DNA of 64,000 nt, from contig CANKZR010000001.1 in the NCBI GenBank assembly GCA_947488625.1, forward strand, positions 496,001 to 560,000. The letters are read 5' to 3'. The notes under the pieces are model-generated. The model was not told the DNA's origin. It was given only the letters and a program-made list of their open reading frames with translations, and did not search any database. Below are positions 8,000-16,954 of the stretch, one piece after another. The DNA comes from an uncultured Sphingomonadaceae bacterium. Its GTDB lineage: Bacteria; Pseudomonadota; Alphaproteobacteria; Sphingomonadales; Sphingomonadaceae. Both the position numbers and the translations under genes were made by a program. Position 1 is the stretch's first letter. Each line of letters starts with the position of its first letter.

Positions 8000-9577
8000 T
8001 CACTCTCCGTTTGCGATGCTGAAGCCGGGCGTGGCGGCTGCGGCTGTCTGGGTGGCTGCACCTTCGGGGCGCTGGCCACCGGCAAGTGCTGCGCCGTTCT
8101 GGTTCGTCAGGCTGACCTCGGGTCCGCCCGGTGCCGGGTTCGCGGCGCGCGGCATGGGCCGCTGACCACCGCTTGTGCCGTCGGTTTCCTGTCCGAACAG
8201 GAACTGTGAAGCGGCGTTGGGCACTGCGAAACCATCGGTCGGCAAGCGGATCTCACGATCGCTGACCGGTTCGACGAGGTAAGGCGTCACCACGATCACC
8301 AGTTCCGTTTCGCCGCGACGGAAGTCCGTGGAGCGGAACAGGTTGCCGAGGATCGGAATATCGCCAACACCGGGTGCCTGGTCGATCGTGTGCTGTGCAT
8401 TGTTCGACATCAGTCCGGCGATCATGAAGCTCTCGCCCGAACCCAGCTCCACCGACGTTTCCGCGCGGCGGATGGTGAGGGCGGGGATCTGGAAGCCGTT
8501 GAGCGTCACGGCACCCTGGCTCGAAAGCTCGGAGACTTCGGGACGAACGCGGATCGAGATGCGGCCATTAGCCAGCACGGTCGGCGTGTAAGAGAGGCTG
8601 ACACCGAATTTTTTGTATTCGACGGTGGTGGTGCCCAGGCCTTGCGACAGCGGGATCGGGAATTCGCCACCTGCCAGGAACTCGGCAGTCTCGCCGGAAA
8701 GGGCCGTAAGGTTGGGCTGCGACAACGTGGTCACCAGGCCGCGCTGTTCGCCAAGGTCAAGCGCGCCTGCAATATCGAGGCCCAGGAACTCGCCCACCGC
8801 GCCCAGCGTGGTTTGCGGGCTGTTGGGCACGATGTTGGTACCGTTGATGGTGGTCCCATCGGGCAGGGTCACCGTGGTTTCGGTACCGATGCCCAGCGCG
8901 CCCGATCCAGGGACGAAGGTGTCTACTGCGGCGCGACCACGGTTGAGGCCGAACAGGAAGCCGCCCGTGCCGTCGATCGTCGTCAGGTTGGCGCCGATGT
9001 TGCGGACCAGCGACCGGCTGACCTCGGCAAAGCGCACGCGCAGGTTGACCTGCAGGGGCGTTGCCATGCGCAGACGGGAAATGACATTGGCATCACCGCC
9101 GACGAAGGCCTGCACGAGGCGTTCGGCCTCGGCAGCGTCTTCGGGTGCGGCGACCGTACCGGTAAGCAGCACGGTGTTGGTGCCCATGGTGGCAACACGA
9201 ACGTCCGCTTCGGGCATGGCCAGGCTCAGCATCTGGTCGACGCTGTCGAGGTTGGATCCGACACGGATGTTGGCGGACCAGATGATGTCGCCGGCAGCAT
9301 TGCTGGCGTAGATCGTGGTTTCACCGCCAGAGAGGCCGAAGACATACAGCTGACGCTGCGACTTCACCTGAACGTCGGCAACCTGGTCGTTCGACACGAA
9401 GATGTCGGCCATGTTGCCCGGAACCGTGATCAGTTCGCCGCGGCCGATGGACAATACGATGTCCTGAGCGGGCCGGACGGAGGTCTGGGCGGTTGCGGTG
9501 CCGGCAGGTATTGCTACGGCCAGCGGTGCAAGGGCGCATGCGGCGCTCAGCACAGTCTTGAAAAGGCGGCTTTTCAT
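8000..9577 (-). CDS. cpaC: Tad pilus secretin CpaC/RcpA
   Basis: A type II/III secretion-system secretin that forms the outer-membrane pore of the Tad pilus. From ATG 9577 it is 525 residues with a clean signal peptide (MKSRLFKTVLSAACALAP, then cleavage around GTATAQ), an N-terminal BON/T2SS-type domain (VRPAQDIVLSIGRGEL, VSNDQVADVQV), and the C-terminal secretin domain with VEYKKFGVSLSYTPTV, VRPEVSEL, RRAETSVELGSGESFMIAGL and PILGNLFRS. In-frame starts further upstream (GTG 9646, which overlaps the cpaB stop as GTGA, and ATG 9631) would add a non-signal-like extension. AAAGG precedes ATG 9577 by 9 bases. Confidence 0.92.
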   Translation of the reverse strand: MKSRLFKTVLSAACALAPLAVAIPAGTATAQTSVRPAQDIVLSIGRGELITVPGNMADIFVSNDQVADVQVKSQRQLYVFGLSGGETTIYASNAAGDIIWSANIRVGSNLDSVDQMLSLAMPEADVRVATMGTNTVLLTGTVAAPEDAAEAERLVQAFVGGDANVISRLRMATPLQVNLRVRFAEVSRSLVRNIGANLTTIDGTGGFLFGLNRGRAAVDTFVPGSGALGIGTETTVTLPDGTTINGTNIVPNSPQTTLGAVGEFLGLDIAGALDLGEQRGLVTTLSQPNLTALSGETAEFLAGGEFPIPLSQGLGTTTVEYKKFGVSLSYTPTVLANGRISIRVRPEVSELSSQGAVTLNGFQIPALTIRRAETSVELGSGESFMIAGLMSNNAQHTIDQAPGVGDIPILGNLFRSTDFRRGETELVIVVTPYLVEPVSDREIRLPTDGFAVPNAASQFLFGQETDGTSGGQRPMPRAANPAPGGPEVSLTNQNGAALAGGQRPEGAATQTAAAATPGFSIANGE

Positions 9578-9642
9578 CGTCTTGCCTTTCGGTGCGTTTC
9601 CAGTGGAAATCGTGGGTTTGCTATTGATCATGGGTCTGGCCT

Positions 9643-10752
9643 TCACCGCAGGGTCGACATGCCGACAGAACCGACTTGGGCGCCTTCGCCCATTGCGCCG
9701 GCCTGGCGATCGAGAAGGGCACCCGCGCCGCGACCGACGGGAGTGACGACGGTGGCCTTGCCGCGGGTTACGCGGACGGTCGGGCCGGTGGGTGCGGCGT
9801 TGGCTGTAACACCAGGCGTCATCGGCGGAGCGGCCTGCTGACGGTTGTTGTTACCACCTTCGGCAGAGCCCTGCGGCGGGATCGTGCGACGCTGGAAGCG
9901 CGACACGTCGCCACCGGTCTGGAAGGTGGTGGCACCTTCGCCGGGACGTGACATGGCGGCACGCAGCAGACGCTCTTCCTCTTCCGGTGAAGCATCGTTG
10001 GGCAGTTCCACCTCGCCAGAGGCAATCGCACGCTCGAGCTCGGACTGGTTATCGGCAATGGAGCGGAGCGACAGGCTCAGCGTACCGATGGTCTGGGCCA
10101 CCGCGATCTTCTCGGCGATGCGCGGCGTTACCTCCATGGTAACCGTGCGGAATGCGCGAACAACGGTACGGCCATCCTCGGTCGTAGTGGATTCGGTAGA
10201 CTGGTCGGTGGCGAGCACACGCAGGTTCGTGAGGATCGTTTCGGAGGTACGCAGGGCAGCGCCCTCGTCACCATTCACGGTCTGCGTCAGCACCATGTCC
10301 ACGCGGTCACCGGGGAAGACGAAGCCGGCCACACCGGTACGGGCGGAAACGGGTACGGTCACGGCGCGCATGCCCGGGCCAAGCGCCGCGGCAAGAAAGC
10401 CGCGGTCGCCGGGCGCGACAAGCGAGCCCTGGGTAACGGGTTCACCAGCAGTCATCGGGTGGCGGACAACCGTGCCCAGCAGAGCCTGCATGTCGGCCTC
10501 GCCGTCAATGAAGTAGGCGTCCTGCACCAGTTCCTGGGGCCACAGCTGGTAAGCCACGGCATCGGCAGTAACGATGGTGCCGACGGGCAGACCACGTTTG
10601 GCAACCAGCACCTTGGGGCCGGTCGGTTCAACCTCGGCGGCAGCCTCGGCTTCGGGTGCCGCGGCACCGGCGAACATACTGCGAGCGAGGAGAGCCGTAC
10701 CGATCGCAACGATCAGCGCCCCTACCAGCAGAAAAACTTTCTTCTTGTCCAT
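9643..10752 (-). CDS. cpaB: Flp pilus assembly protein CpaB/RcpC
   Basis: A 369-residue periplasmic protein of the CpaB/RcpC family. An N-terminal membrane anchor (about residues 5-27) follows the Lys-rich start MDKKKV. It is followed by a SAF domain with VLVAKRGLPVGTIV and GTVVRHPMTAGEPV, then the RcpC domain with MRAVTVPVSARTGVAGFVFPGDRVDMVLT. The C-terminal 90 residues are low complexity and rich in Gln, Asn, Pro and Gly. The protein is thought to act with CpaC in secretin function or pilin processing. cpaA lies 75 bases upstream, cpaC follows directly. Confidence 0.92.
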   Translation of the reverse strand: MDKKKVFLLVGALIVAIGTALLARSMFAGAAAPEAEAAAEVEPTGPKVLVAKRGLPVGTIVTADAVAYQLWPQELVQDAYFIDGEADMQALLGTVVRHPMTAGEPVTQGSLVAPGDRGFLAAALGPGMRAVTVPVSARTGVAGFVFPGDRVDMVLTQTVNGDEGAALRTSETILTNLRVLATDQSTESTTTEDGRTVVRAFRTVTMEVTPRIAEKIAVAQTIGTLSLSLRSIADNQSELERAIASGEVELPNDASPEEEERLLRAAMSRPGEGATTFQTGGDVSRFQRRTIPPQGSAEGGNNNRQQAAPPMTPGVTANAAPTGPTVRVTRGKATVVTPVGRGAGALLDRQAGAMGEGAQVGSVGMSTLR

Positions 10753-10827
10753 GGTGCGTCAAGCCCCCTCAGATGGTCCTTGCAAAATGCTTTGTGCCGA
10801 ATACGGCGCGAATGGTTAAAATCAGGT

Positions 10828-11319
10828 TCACTGCGCAGCCGCCGCGATGGTGGAGGCCGGCATGTAGAAGGTGCCGATGACCCAAAGACCGGCGGCGGAA
10901 ATGGCGACCCCGTAGGGAATGCCGATGCGGTTCTTCTGGCGGCGCATCACATTCCAGGCGCCGAAAACCAGTGTCAGAACGCCGCCCAGCAGCGCCATCA
11001 TGATAATCAGCTTGAGGAACAGCGAAGGCTCGATCCAGAGCGCCAGGGCCGTGAGCAATTTCACGTCGCCGCCGCCCATCGCCTTCAACGCGAAGAGCAC
11101 GGAAAGCAGGGCGAAGGTGAGAACGGCCACGCCGATCTGCACCGCGATCTCGGGCCAGAAAGACAGGCCGCTGGCAATCCAGAACATGGGCGCGGCTATG
11201 GCTATGGCGAGGTTCAGCCAGTTCGCGATGCGGCGGCTTTTCAGGTCCGTCACGGCGGCCACCACCAGCGCGATTGCCAACGCGGCAAGCAGTCCGTACT
11301 TGATTGGATCGTCTAACAT
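10828..11319 (-). CDS. cpaA: Prepilin peptidase CpaA/TadV
   Basis: A 163-residue A24 aspartic peptidase that cleaves Flp prepilin and pseudopilin leaders in the inner membrane. The two catalytic aspartates are visible: Asp25 in TDLKSRRIANW and Asp85 in MGGGDVKLL. Four to six hydrophobic helices fill the rest. The short form without the methylase domain is normal for Tad loci. I took ATG 11319 because the extra 14 residues from 11361 lack conserved character. It is the first gene of the pilus operon. The Flp pilin gene that usually precedes it is not here; a divergent hydrolase gene begins instead. Confidence 0.92.
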   Translation of the reverse strand: MLDDPIKYGLLAALAIALVVAAVTDLKSRRIANWLNLAIAIAAPMFWIASGLSFWPEIAVQIGVAVLTFALLSVLFALKAMGGGDVKLLTALALWIEPSLFLKLIIMMALLGGVLTLVFGAWNVMRRQKNRIGIPYGVAISAAGLWVIGTFYMPASTIAAAAQ

Positions 11320-11331
11320 TGAGGCCCCCAG

Positions 11332-12378
11332 GTGTCCCTTGAGCCTTGTTTTAGCGCGCATGGCTTACCAAAAAGTAACCAAAGGCAGGAGGTTGGAATT
11401 AGCCACGCTATTAGTCAGGTTCCCTCGGATTTCGACCGCAGGGCCATTCCCGAAGGCGCGAGCGAGCGCACGTGGTTTGCGGAGGATGGGCACGAAATCC
11501 GCATTATCGACTGGAGCGAACCGCCTGCCGATATCGAGCCGCGCGGCTCGATGCTGTTCATGGCGGGACGCGGCGATGCCTACGAAAAATATCTCGACAG
11601 TTTCGAGCACTGGCGCCTGAAGGGATGGCGCGTGTGCGCGGCGGACTGGCGCGGGCAGGGCGGATCGGGGCGCTTGGGCAACGACGATGCCACCGGTCAC
11701 ATCGACGACTTTCTTCTGTGGGTAGCCGACCTTGCCCAGTTGTGGAGCCATTTCGCACAAGATCGCGAGGGGCCGCTGGTGTTGATGGGCCATTCGATGG
11801 GGGGCCATCTGGTGCTGCGCGCGGCGATAGAAAAAGTTCTGACACCGCAGCCTGATGCGATTGTATTGTCCGCACCCATGCTGGACGTCTTTCCCGAACA
11901 TCTGCCACTGTTCCTCCGCCGCGGGCTCGCCCACGTGATGGCGCGCGTAGGCGACCCGCGCCGACCGGCGTGGGGCAGTGGCGAAAAGCCGATTGCCATG
12001 AATGAATTGCGCCAGAACCTGCTGACCCACGATGGGGATCGCTATGACGATGAAAGGTTCTGGCGTGCAACACGGCCCGAACTGAAGCTGGGCGCGGGAA
12101 GCTGGGGCTGGGTGCGCGGCGCGATGGATTCGATTCGCGCCATTCATGCACGCGGCGCGCCCGAGAGCGTGGAGATACCCGTGCTGGTGGTGGCAACCGA
12201 TGCAGACAGGCTGGTAAGCCCGGCTGCCATTCGCCGCGTGATCGATCGCCTGCCCGATGTCGAGTCGCTGGTATTCGGCAAGGAAGCGCGCCACGAAATC
12301 CTGCGCGAGCTCGATCCGGTGCGTGACAGGGCGCTGGCAAGGATCGACGACTTCCTCGAACGTCGCCTGACCGACTGA
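11332..12378 (+). CDS. Alpha/beta hydrolase (lysophospholipase-like); start uncertain
   Basis: Up to 348 residues. A serine hydrolase with the monoglyceride-lipase/lysophospholipase layout: GRGDAYEKYLDSFEHW, ADWRGQGGSGRLG, the nucleophile elbow GHSMGGH, and late Asp (ATDADRLVS) and His (KEARHEILRE) of the triad. The start is unclear. GTG 11332 leaves only 12 bases to the divergent cpaA start. A strong AGGAGG (11387-11392) sits 5 bases before an in-frame ATT at 11398, which would give 326 residues, and no ATG, GTG or TTG lies in frame between them or soon after. Next is an FAD enzyme after 8 bases, probably in the same operon. Substrate unknown. Confidence 0.85.
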   Translation: MSLEPCFSAHGLPKSNQRQEVGISHAISQVPSDFDRRAIPEGASERTWFAEDGHEIRIIDWSEPPADIEPRGSMLFMAGRGDAYEKYLDSFEHWRLKGWRVCAADWRGQGGSGRLGNDDATGHIDDFLLWVADLAQLWSHFAQDREGPLVLMGHSMGGHLVLRAAIEKVLTPQPDAIVLSAPMLDVFPEHLPLFLRRGLAHVMARVGDPRRPAWGSGEKPIAMNELRQNLLTHDGDRYDDERFWRATRPELKLGAGSWGWVRGAMDSIRAIHARGAPESVEIPVLVVATDADRLVSPAAIRRVIDRLPDVESLVFGKEARHEILRELDPVRDRALARIDDFLERRLTD

Positions 12379-12386
12379 GCGCCGAC

Positions 12387-13511
12387 ATGATCGAAACTTA
12401 CGACATCGCCGTGATCGGTGCCGGTATGGCTGGCGCAAGCATTGCCGCCGAACTGGCCGATGCTTCCGACCCGAATGTGCGTATCGCGATCTTCGAGGGC
12501 GAGGATTACCCGGGCCATCACACGACCGGTCGCTCCGCTGCTTTTCGCGAGGAATGCTACGGCGGTCCCGATGTTGTTCCGCTGACGCTGGCTTCCGGCG
12601 ATTACTTGCGCGAAGGCGGATTTCTGACGCCGCGCGGCGGCCTGTATATCGCGCGCGAAGGGCAGGAAGGCGAGGTGGAGGCCTTTCGACAGCGGTTCGC
12701 CGGTGCGGGCGTAGAGATGAACCGGTTGGACCGGGCAGGACTGGAAGCAAGACTTCCGGGCGTGCGCGCCGAGTGGACACAAGCGCTGAGCCAGCCGAAC
12801 TGCGCGGATATCGACGTGGCGGCACTGCACCAGCATTACCTTGGCCGGGCCAAGGCGGCCGGAGTGACATTGCTGGTGCGGCATCGCCTGCACGGCGCCA
12901 CCCACGAAGGTGACCAATGGCGGCTGGACTTCGGTGCGGCAGGCGAAGCGAAGGCGGCTATCGTGGTGGACGCCGCTGGTGCATGGGCCGACCGGGTTGC
13001 CGCCATGTGCGGCGCACGCCCTGTCGGCATACAGCCCCTGCGCCGTACGGTAGCGCAATTGCGTGTCGATCCCTTACCCGCTGCGGATCTGCCGTTGACG
13101 CTGGATATCGCGGGCGATTTCTATTTCCGTCCCGACACCGGCCGCATCTGGCTCAGCCCGCATGATGAAACGCCCAGCGAGCCGTGCGATGCGGCGCCGG
13201 AAGAATATGACATAGCCGTGGCGATCGCGCGCTTCGAAGAGGTTGTCGACTGGCGGATCGAGGCGGTTGAGCGCAAATGGGCAGGTCTGCGCAGTTTCTC
13301 ACCCGACCGGCTGCCTGTCTATGGATTCGATCAACAGCGTGACGGGTTCTTCTGGTTCGCCGGACAAGGCGGCTTCGGCATCCAGACGGCGCCCGCTGCC
13401 GCCCGCTTCGGCGCGCAACTGCTGCTGGGCGACCCCCGTGATGCGATGACGCAGAATCTCGATCACGGGCTGTATTCGCCGGAGCGTTTCGGAAGTGAAA
13501 GTCCGGCCTAG
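12387..13511 (+). CDS. FAD-dependent oxidoreductase of the D-amino-acid/glycine oxidase family
   Basis: A 374-residue DAO-family flavoprotein. The dinucleotide-binding GAGMAG motif is at residues 11-16, followed by the acidic end of strand 2 (IFEGED) and HHTTGRSAAF, a stretch where related enzymes hold FAD. A second FAD region, VVDAAGAWAD, is at about 193-202, and the closing FWFAGQGGFGIQTAPAAAR is typical of glycine, sarcosine or D-amino-acid dehydrogenases. The reaction is oxidative deamination of an amine substrate that is not defined by sequence. It directly follows the hydrolase gene on the same strand. Confidence 0.88.
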   Translation: MIETYDIAVIGAGMAGASIAAELADASDPNVRIAIFEGEDYPGHHTTGRSAAFREECYGGPDVVPLTLASGDYLREGGFLTPRGGLYIAREGQEGEVEAFRQRFAGAGVEMNRLDRAGLEARLPGVRAEWTQALSQPNCADIDVAALHQHYLGRAKAAGVTLLVRHRLHGATHEGDQWRLDFGAAGEAKAAIVVDAAGAWADRVAAMCGARPVGIQPLRRTVAQLRVDPLPAADLPLTLDIAGDFYFRPDTGRIWLSPHDETPSEPCDAAPEEYDIAVAIARFEEVVDWRIEAVERKWAGLRSFSPDRLPVYGFDQQRDGFFWFAGQGGFGIQTAPAAARFGAQLLLGDPRDAMTQNLDHGLYSPERFGSESPA

Positions 13512-13568
13512 CCAAGCGATTGATCTTTGTTATTGTGGCGATGGATCACACCAAGGGAGACCATACAA

Positions 13569-13745
13569 TTGGCACATCATTTTCAGATTTACAAAGACAA
13601 GGCTGGCGAATTTCGCGTGCGCTTCAAGTACAATGACGAGATCATGTTCTCGACCGAAGGCTATTCTTCCAAAACGGGCGCGAAGAATGCCATCGAATCC
13701 ATTCAGAAGAACGGTCCCGGTGCCAAGATCGTTGACGAAAGCTGA
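13569..13745 (+). CDS. YegP-like DUF1508 small protein (TTG start)
   Basis: A 58-residue protein matching one DUF1508 (YegP) repeat: HHFQIYKDKAGEFRVRFKYN, then STEGYSSKTGAKNAIESIQK. The domain is a small beta-beta-alpha fold of unknown function found in one to several copies. TTG 13569 is the start: AGGGAGA lies 8 bases upstream and the family consensus begins Met-Ala-His-His at exactly this codon. A longer reading from 13527 adds residues that do not fit the family. It converges on rnhA with 6 bases between the stop codons. Confidence 0.88.
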   Translation: MAHHFQIYKDKAGEFRVRFKYNDEIMFSTEGYSSKTGAKNAIESIQKNGPGAKIVDES

Positions 13746-13751
13746 GCTTTC

Positions 13752-14186
13752 CTAGCGAGCGCTGTCGGCCGCATCGCTGGCGAGGCGGTCGACACGCTCG
13801 TTTTCCGCATGGCCTGAATGGCCCTTTACCCATTGCCAGTGGATCGTATGCGGTGCGGCTGCCTCGATCAGATCATGCCACAGATCCTCGTTGCGCACGG
13901 GTTTCTTGCTGGCGTTGACCCAGCCGCGCTTTTTCCAGCCTTCGACCCACTTTGTTATTCCGTCGATCACATAGCGGCTGTCCGTGTGCAGCGTAACGTC
14001 GCACGGTTCGATCAATGCCTTGAGCGCGCGGATTGCCGCGGTCATTTCCATGCGGTTGTTGGTGGTTTCGGGTTCGGAGCCGGAAAGCTCCTTCTCATGC
14101 GGTCCCATTCGCAGCAGGGCCCCCCATCCGCCGGGGCCGGGGTTGCCCTTGCAGGCGCCATCGGTGAAGATATCGACGTGCTTCAC
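13752..14186 (-). CDS. rnhA: Ribonuclease HI
   Basis: A 144-residue RNase HI that cuts RNA in RNA-DNA hybrids. The catalytic set is present: Asp9 ([14 protein letters not shown]), Glu47 (NNRMEM), Asp69 (LHTDSRYV), His123 (KGHSGH) and Asp133 (NERVDRLA). The basic handle region [15 protein letters not shown] is also present. Its ATG overlaps the stop of thrB by four bases, a coupling seen in many alphaproteobacteria where thrB and rnhA are neighbours. Confidence 0.97.
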   Translation of the reverse strand: MKHVDIFTDGACKGNPGPGGWGALLRMGPHEKELSGSEPETTNNRMEMTAAIRALKALIEPCDVTLHTDSRYVIDGITKWVEGWKKRGWVNASKKPVRNEDLWHDLIEAAAPHTIHWQWVKGHSGHAENERVDRLASDAADSAR

Positions 14187-15157
14187 GATCCGAACACAAC
14201 CTTTCCCTCTCGGCGATAGAATTCCAGCCTGCGCACGAAATCCATCGGATCCTTTTTCGTCACCAGCGCATCGGCCGGCGTATCTATCCAGTCTTGCGCA
14301 CGGCTGGATACGAACCGCAACGCCGCACCTTGCGCCAGCAAAGGCATGGCCTCACGCTCGTTGTCATCCAAAGGGCGCTCGCTTTCATAGCCCTCAACCA
14401 GCGCCTGTCCCACTTCGGGCCGATAATGGCGACCATCGTCGCTGAAGCTCCATGCCGCATGGGTAACGGCCAGATCGTATGCCATCGCGTCGCTGCACGC
14501 GAAATAGAAGTCGATGAACGCGCTGACCTTATCGCCGCGCATCAGCACGTTGTCAGGAAAAAGGTCCGAATGAATGATGGAGCGAGGCAGTTTCGCCGGC
14601 CAGCGATCGGCGATGTCGCGGGCAATATCGGTGGTGGCACAAAGCTCGGGATCGATTGCGGCAAGGCTCTGCGGCGAGCATTCGGCCAGCACGTGGGCGG
14701 ATACATCCGGACCAAGGCTGTTCTGGCGGTCGCCGGGAAAATCCTTCGCGGTGCGGTGCATTGCGGCCAGTACCTTGCCGACATTGCGCGCCTGCGACGG
14801 GGTAGGCGCATTCACCGAAACGCCAGGCAGAAATTCGATCAGCGCCACGGCCTTGCCCTGCAACATGCGCGATGATGCGCCCGATCGATCGTGGATCGTG
14901 CGCGGCACGGGGCAGTCATGGGCGGCCAGGTGGTCCAGCAGGTCGAGGAAGAAGGGCAGGTCTTCCAGCTCTATCCGTCTTTCGTACATCGTCAGGATGA
15001 AGCGCTTGCCATTCGCCGCGCTTCCGCTGGTTTCGATGAGCCAGTTCGAATTTGAAACGCCTTCCGCAATCCCTTTTGCCGAAACCAGCTCGCCAACATC
15101 GTATTGCGCGACCAGATCGGCCAGCGTCTCGGCCGAAAGCTGCGTATAAACCGCCAT
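14183..15157 (-). CDS. thrB: Homoserine kinase (ThrB, aminoglycoside phosphotransferase fold)
   Basis: A 324-residue homoserine kinase of the APH-like ThrB2 type used by alphaproteobacteria. It phosphorylates homoserine to O-phosphohomoserine on the way to threonine. Seen: [15 protein letters not shown] near the N terminus (nucleotide loop), the catalytic [12 protein letters not shown] (Brenner motif, around residue 195) and the metal-binding IDFYFACSD. The N-terminal [12 protein letters not shown] is the usual start for this family. It lies 6 bases after ispH and overlaps rnhA. Confidence 0.95.
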   Translation of the reverse strand: MAVYTQLSAETLADLVAQYDVGELVSAKGIAEGVSNSNWLIETSGSAANGKRFILTMYERRIELEDLPFFLDLLDHLAAHDCPVPRTIHDRSGASSRMLQGKAVALIEFLPGVSVNAPTPSQARNVGKVLAAMHRTAKDFPGDRQNSLGPDVSAHVLAECSPQSLAAIDPELCATTDIARDIADRWPAKLPRSIIHSDLFPDNVLMRGDKVSAFIDFYFACSDAMAYDLAVTHAAWSFSDDGRHYRPEVGQALVEGYESERPLDDNEREAMPLLAQGAALRFVSSRAQDWIDTPADALVTKKDPMDFVRRLEFYRREGKVVFGS

Positions 15158-15163
15158 GCTTGC

Positions 15164-16138
15164 CTAGTCCATCAGTTGGCGGGGCAGCTTGAAAACCATC
15201 TTTTCCTCTGCCGTACGGATCTTCTCTTCGCTGACGTCGCGCCATTCGGCCAGGCGCGCCACGACTTCGCGCACGAGCACTTCAGGCGCACTGGCCCCGG
15301 CGGTGATGCCCACTGTGCCCACGCCATCCAGCCATGCCGGATCGATTTCCGAAGCCCGCTGTATCAGATAGGAGGTGGTGCCCAGCCGCTCCGCCACTTC
15401 CACGAGCCGCAGGGAATTGGATGAATTGGGTGCGCCGATCACCAGTACCAGATCGCAGGCCGGTGCCATCGCCTTTACCGCTTCCTGCCGGTTGGACGTG
15501 GCATAGCAGATATCCTCTGCCTTGGGCGCGACGATCTGCGGATAGCGCGCCTTGAGGGCATCCACTATCGCGGCGGTGTCATCTACCGAAAGCGTCGTCT
15601 GGGTGAGGAAGGAAAGGCTTTCTTCCTGCGAGAATTGCAGCGTCTCCACGTCTTCCACGGTTTCCACCAGCGTCATCTGGCCAGTAGGCACCTGGCCCAT
15701 TGTCCCGATAACCTCGGGGTGGCCGTCGTGGCCGATGAAGATGATATGCTGGCCTTTCGCGATCTGGCGTTCTGCCTGGCGATGAACCTTGGATACCAGC
15801 GGACAAGTGGCATCGACGTAGATCATTTCGCGCCGCTGTGCTTCTGCCGGGACCGACTTGGGCACGCCGTGCGCGCTGAACACCACCGGCATGTCGTCCG
15901 GTACCTCGTCCAGCTCTTCGACGAAGATTGCGCCCTTTTCCTTAAGGCCGTCCACGACGTAGCGATTGTGGACGATTTCGTGCCGGACATAGACGGGAGC
16001 ACCATATTTCTCGATCGCCTTCTCGACGATCTCGATGGCGCGATCCACACCGGCGCAAAAGCCGCGCGGAGCGGCAATCAATACGCTGAGCGGCAGTTTT
16101 TCGCCCGAAGGGCGGTTTTCCTGAAATGGGGCGTTCAT
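15164..16138 (-). CDS. ispH: 4-hydroxy-3-methylbut-2-enyl diphosphate reductase
   Basis: A 324-residue iron-sulfur enzyme that makes IPP and DMAPP in the last step of the MEP isoprenoid pathway. The three cluster cysteines are at 28 (APRGFCAG), 112 ([11 protein letters not shown]) and 211 (CYATSNRQ); the proton-transfer Glu is in HPEVIGT (142). Length is as usual. It is the first gene of an ispH-thrB-rnhA group on the minus strand. A 102-base gap separates it from the divergent lipoprotein gene. Confidence 0.97.
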   Translation of the reverse strand: MNAPFQENRPSGEKLPLSVLIAAPRGFCAGVDRAIEIVEKAIEKYGAPVYVRHEIVHNRYVVDGLKEKGAIFVEELDEVPDDMPVVFSAHGVPKSVPAEAQRREMIYVDATCPLVSKVHRQAERQIAKGQHIIFIGHDGHPEVIGTMGQVPTGQMTLVETVEDVETLQFSQEESLSFLTQTTLSVDDTAAIVDALKARYPQIVAPKAEDICYATSNRQEAVKAMAPACDLVLVIGAPNSSNSLRLVEVAERLGTTSYLIQRASEIDPAWLDGVGTVGITAGASAPEVLVREVVARLAEWRDVSEEKIRTAEEKMVFKLPRQLMD

Positions 16139-16240
16139 GCAGGGCTCTCTAGCTGTTGTCGCCCAGTCGGGAAAGGGCTAGGGCCCTGCGAGCGAAATTT
16201 GGCGGACGGATTTGCCGCACGCATGATACAAGGAATGGGA

Positions 16241-16891
16241 ATGAAAGCTCGGATCGCAATACTTGCAGCTGCCGCAGGCCTTACGGTTTTGGGCGGCTGC
16301 CGCAGCGAAGGCGATATCGTGGTGGACACAGGCGTTGGCATCACCGCCCTTCGGTCTGTGTGCCCGGCGGTTGGCGTTCCCGATTATACCGGCGATATCA
16401 CGCTGTTTTCGCCTGCCGACGCGCGTACGCTGGATGCGCTGGACGTTACTGCCGCGATTACCAACGTTCGCTCCACCTGCGATGAAACGGGTGAGCAGGT
16501 ATATGCCAGTGCCACTTTTGACGTGATTGCCACCCGCAGCAACACTGCCGGACCGCGCACAGTCACCTTGCCCTATTACTCCACGGTCATGCGCGGTGGT
16601 TCTTCCGTGGTGGCCAAGCGGATCGGCCAGGTCGAACTCAGCTTTGCCGCAGGCGAATCGCGCGCACAGTCCAGCGGCACCGCCGGAGCCTACGTGAATC
16701 GCGCCGAGGCTACGCTGCCCGAGGATATTCGCGAGCGCATTACCCGTCGCCGCCGTGCAGGCGACCAGTCTGCCGCAGTCGATCCGCTGACCGAGCCTGA
16801 TGTTCGCGCGGCAATTGCACGCGCCACGTTCGAACTGCTGATCGGCTTCCAGCTGACCGAGGATCAACTGGCTTACAACGCCACGCGGTGA
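16241..16891 (+). CDS. Putative lipoprotein of unknown function
   Basis: I do not recognise a named family. From ATG 16241 (AAGGA 6 bases upstream; alternative in-frame ATGs at 16223 and 16235) it is 216 residues. The N terminus has a lipobox VLGGC with Cys20, so it is probably membrane-anchored in the periplasm. The mature part has a predicted mixed alpha/beta composition, a Cys pair (Cys at SVCPAVG and STCDETGE), and an Arg-rich segment ITRRRRAGDQ late in the chain. Comparable lipoproteins sit upstream of argS in related sphingomonads. No operon partner; argS starts 63 bases downstream. Confidence 0.75.
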   Translation: MKARIAILAAAAGLTVLGGCRSEGDIVVDTGVGITALRSVCPAVGVPDYTGDITLFSPADARTLDALDVTAAITNVRSTCDETGEQVYASATFDVIATRSNTAGPRTVTLPYYSTVMRGGSSVVAKRIGQVELSFAAGESRAQSSGTAGAYVNRAEATLPEDIRERITRRRRAGDQSAAVDPLTEPDVRAAIARATFELLIGFQLTEDQLAYNATR

Positions 16892-16954
16892 ATCGGGGTC
16901 GCCCGGTAAATCGGGTGCTTTGCGCGGACGGCCAAACAGGCTAACGGCGCGCTC

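Noticed and set aside
8390-9841. 483-codon plus-strand frame antisense to cpaC
   Set aside because: Shadow of the secretin frame; no domain and no ribosome-binding site.
11365-12870. 501-codon minus-strand frame antisense to the hydrolase and FAD oxidase
   Set aside because: Arg/His-rich product without motifs; the plus-strand proteins have clear catalytic motifs.
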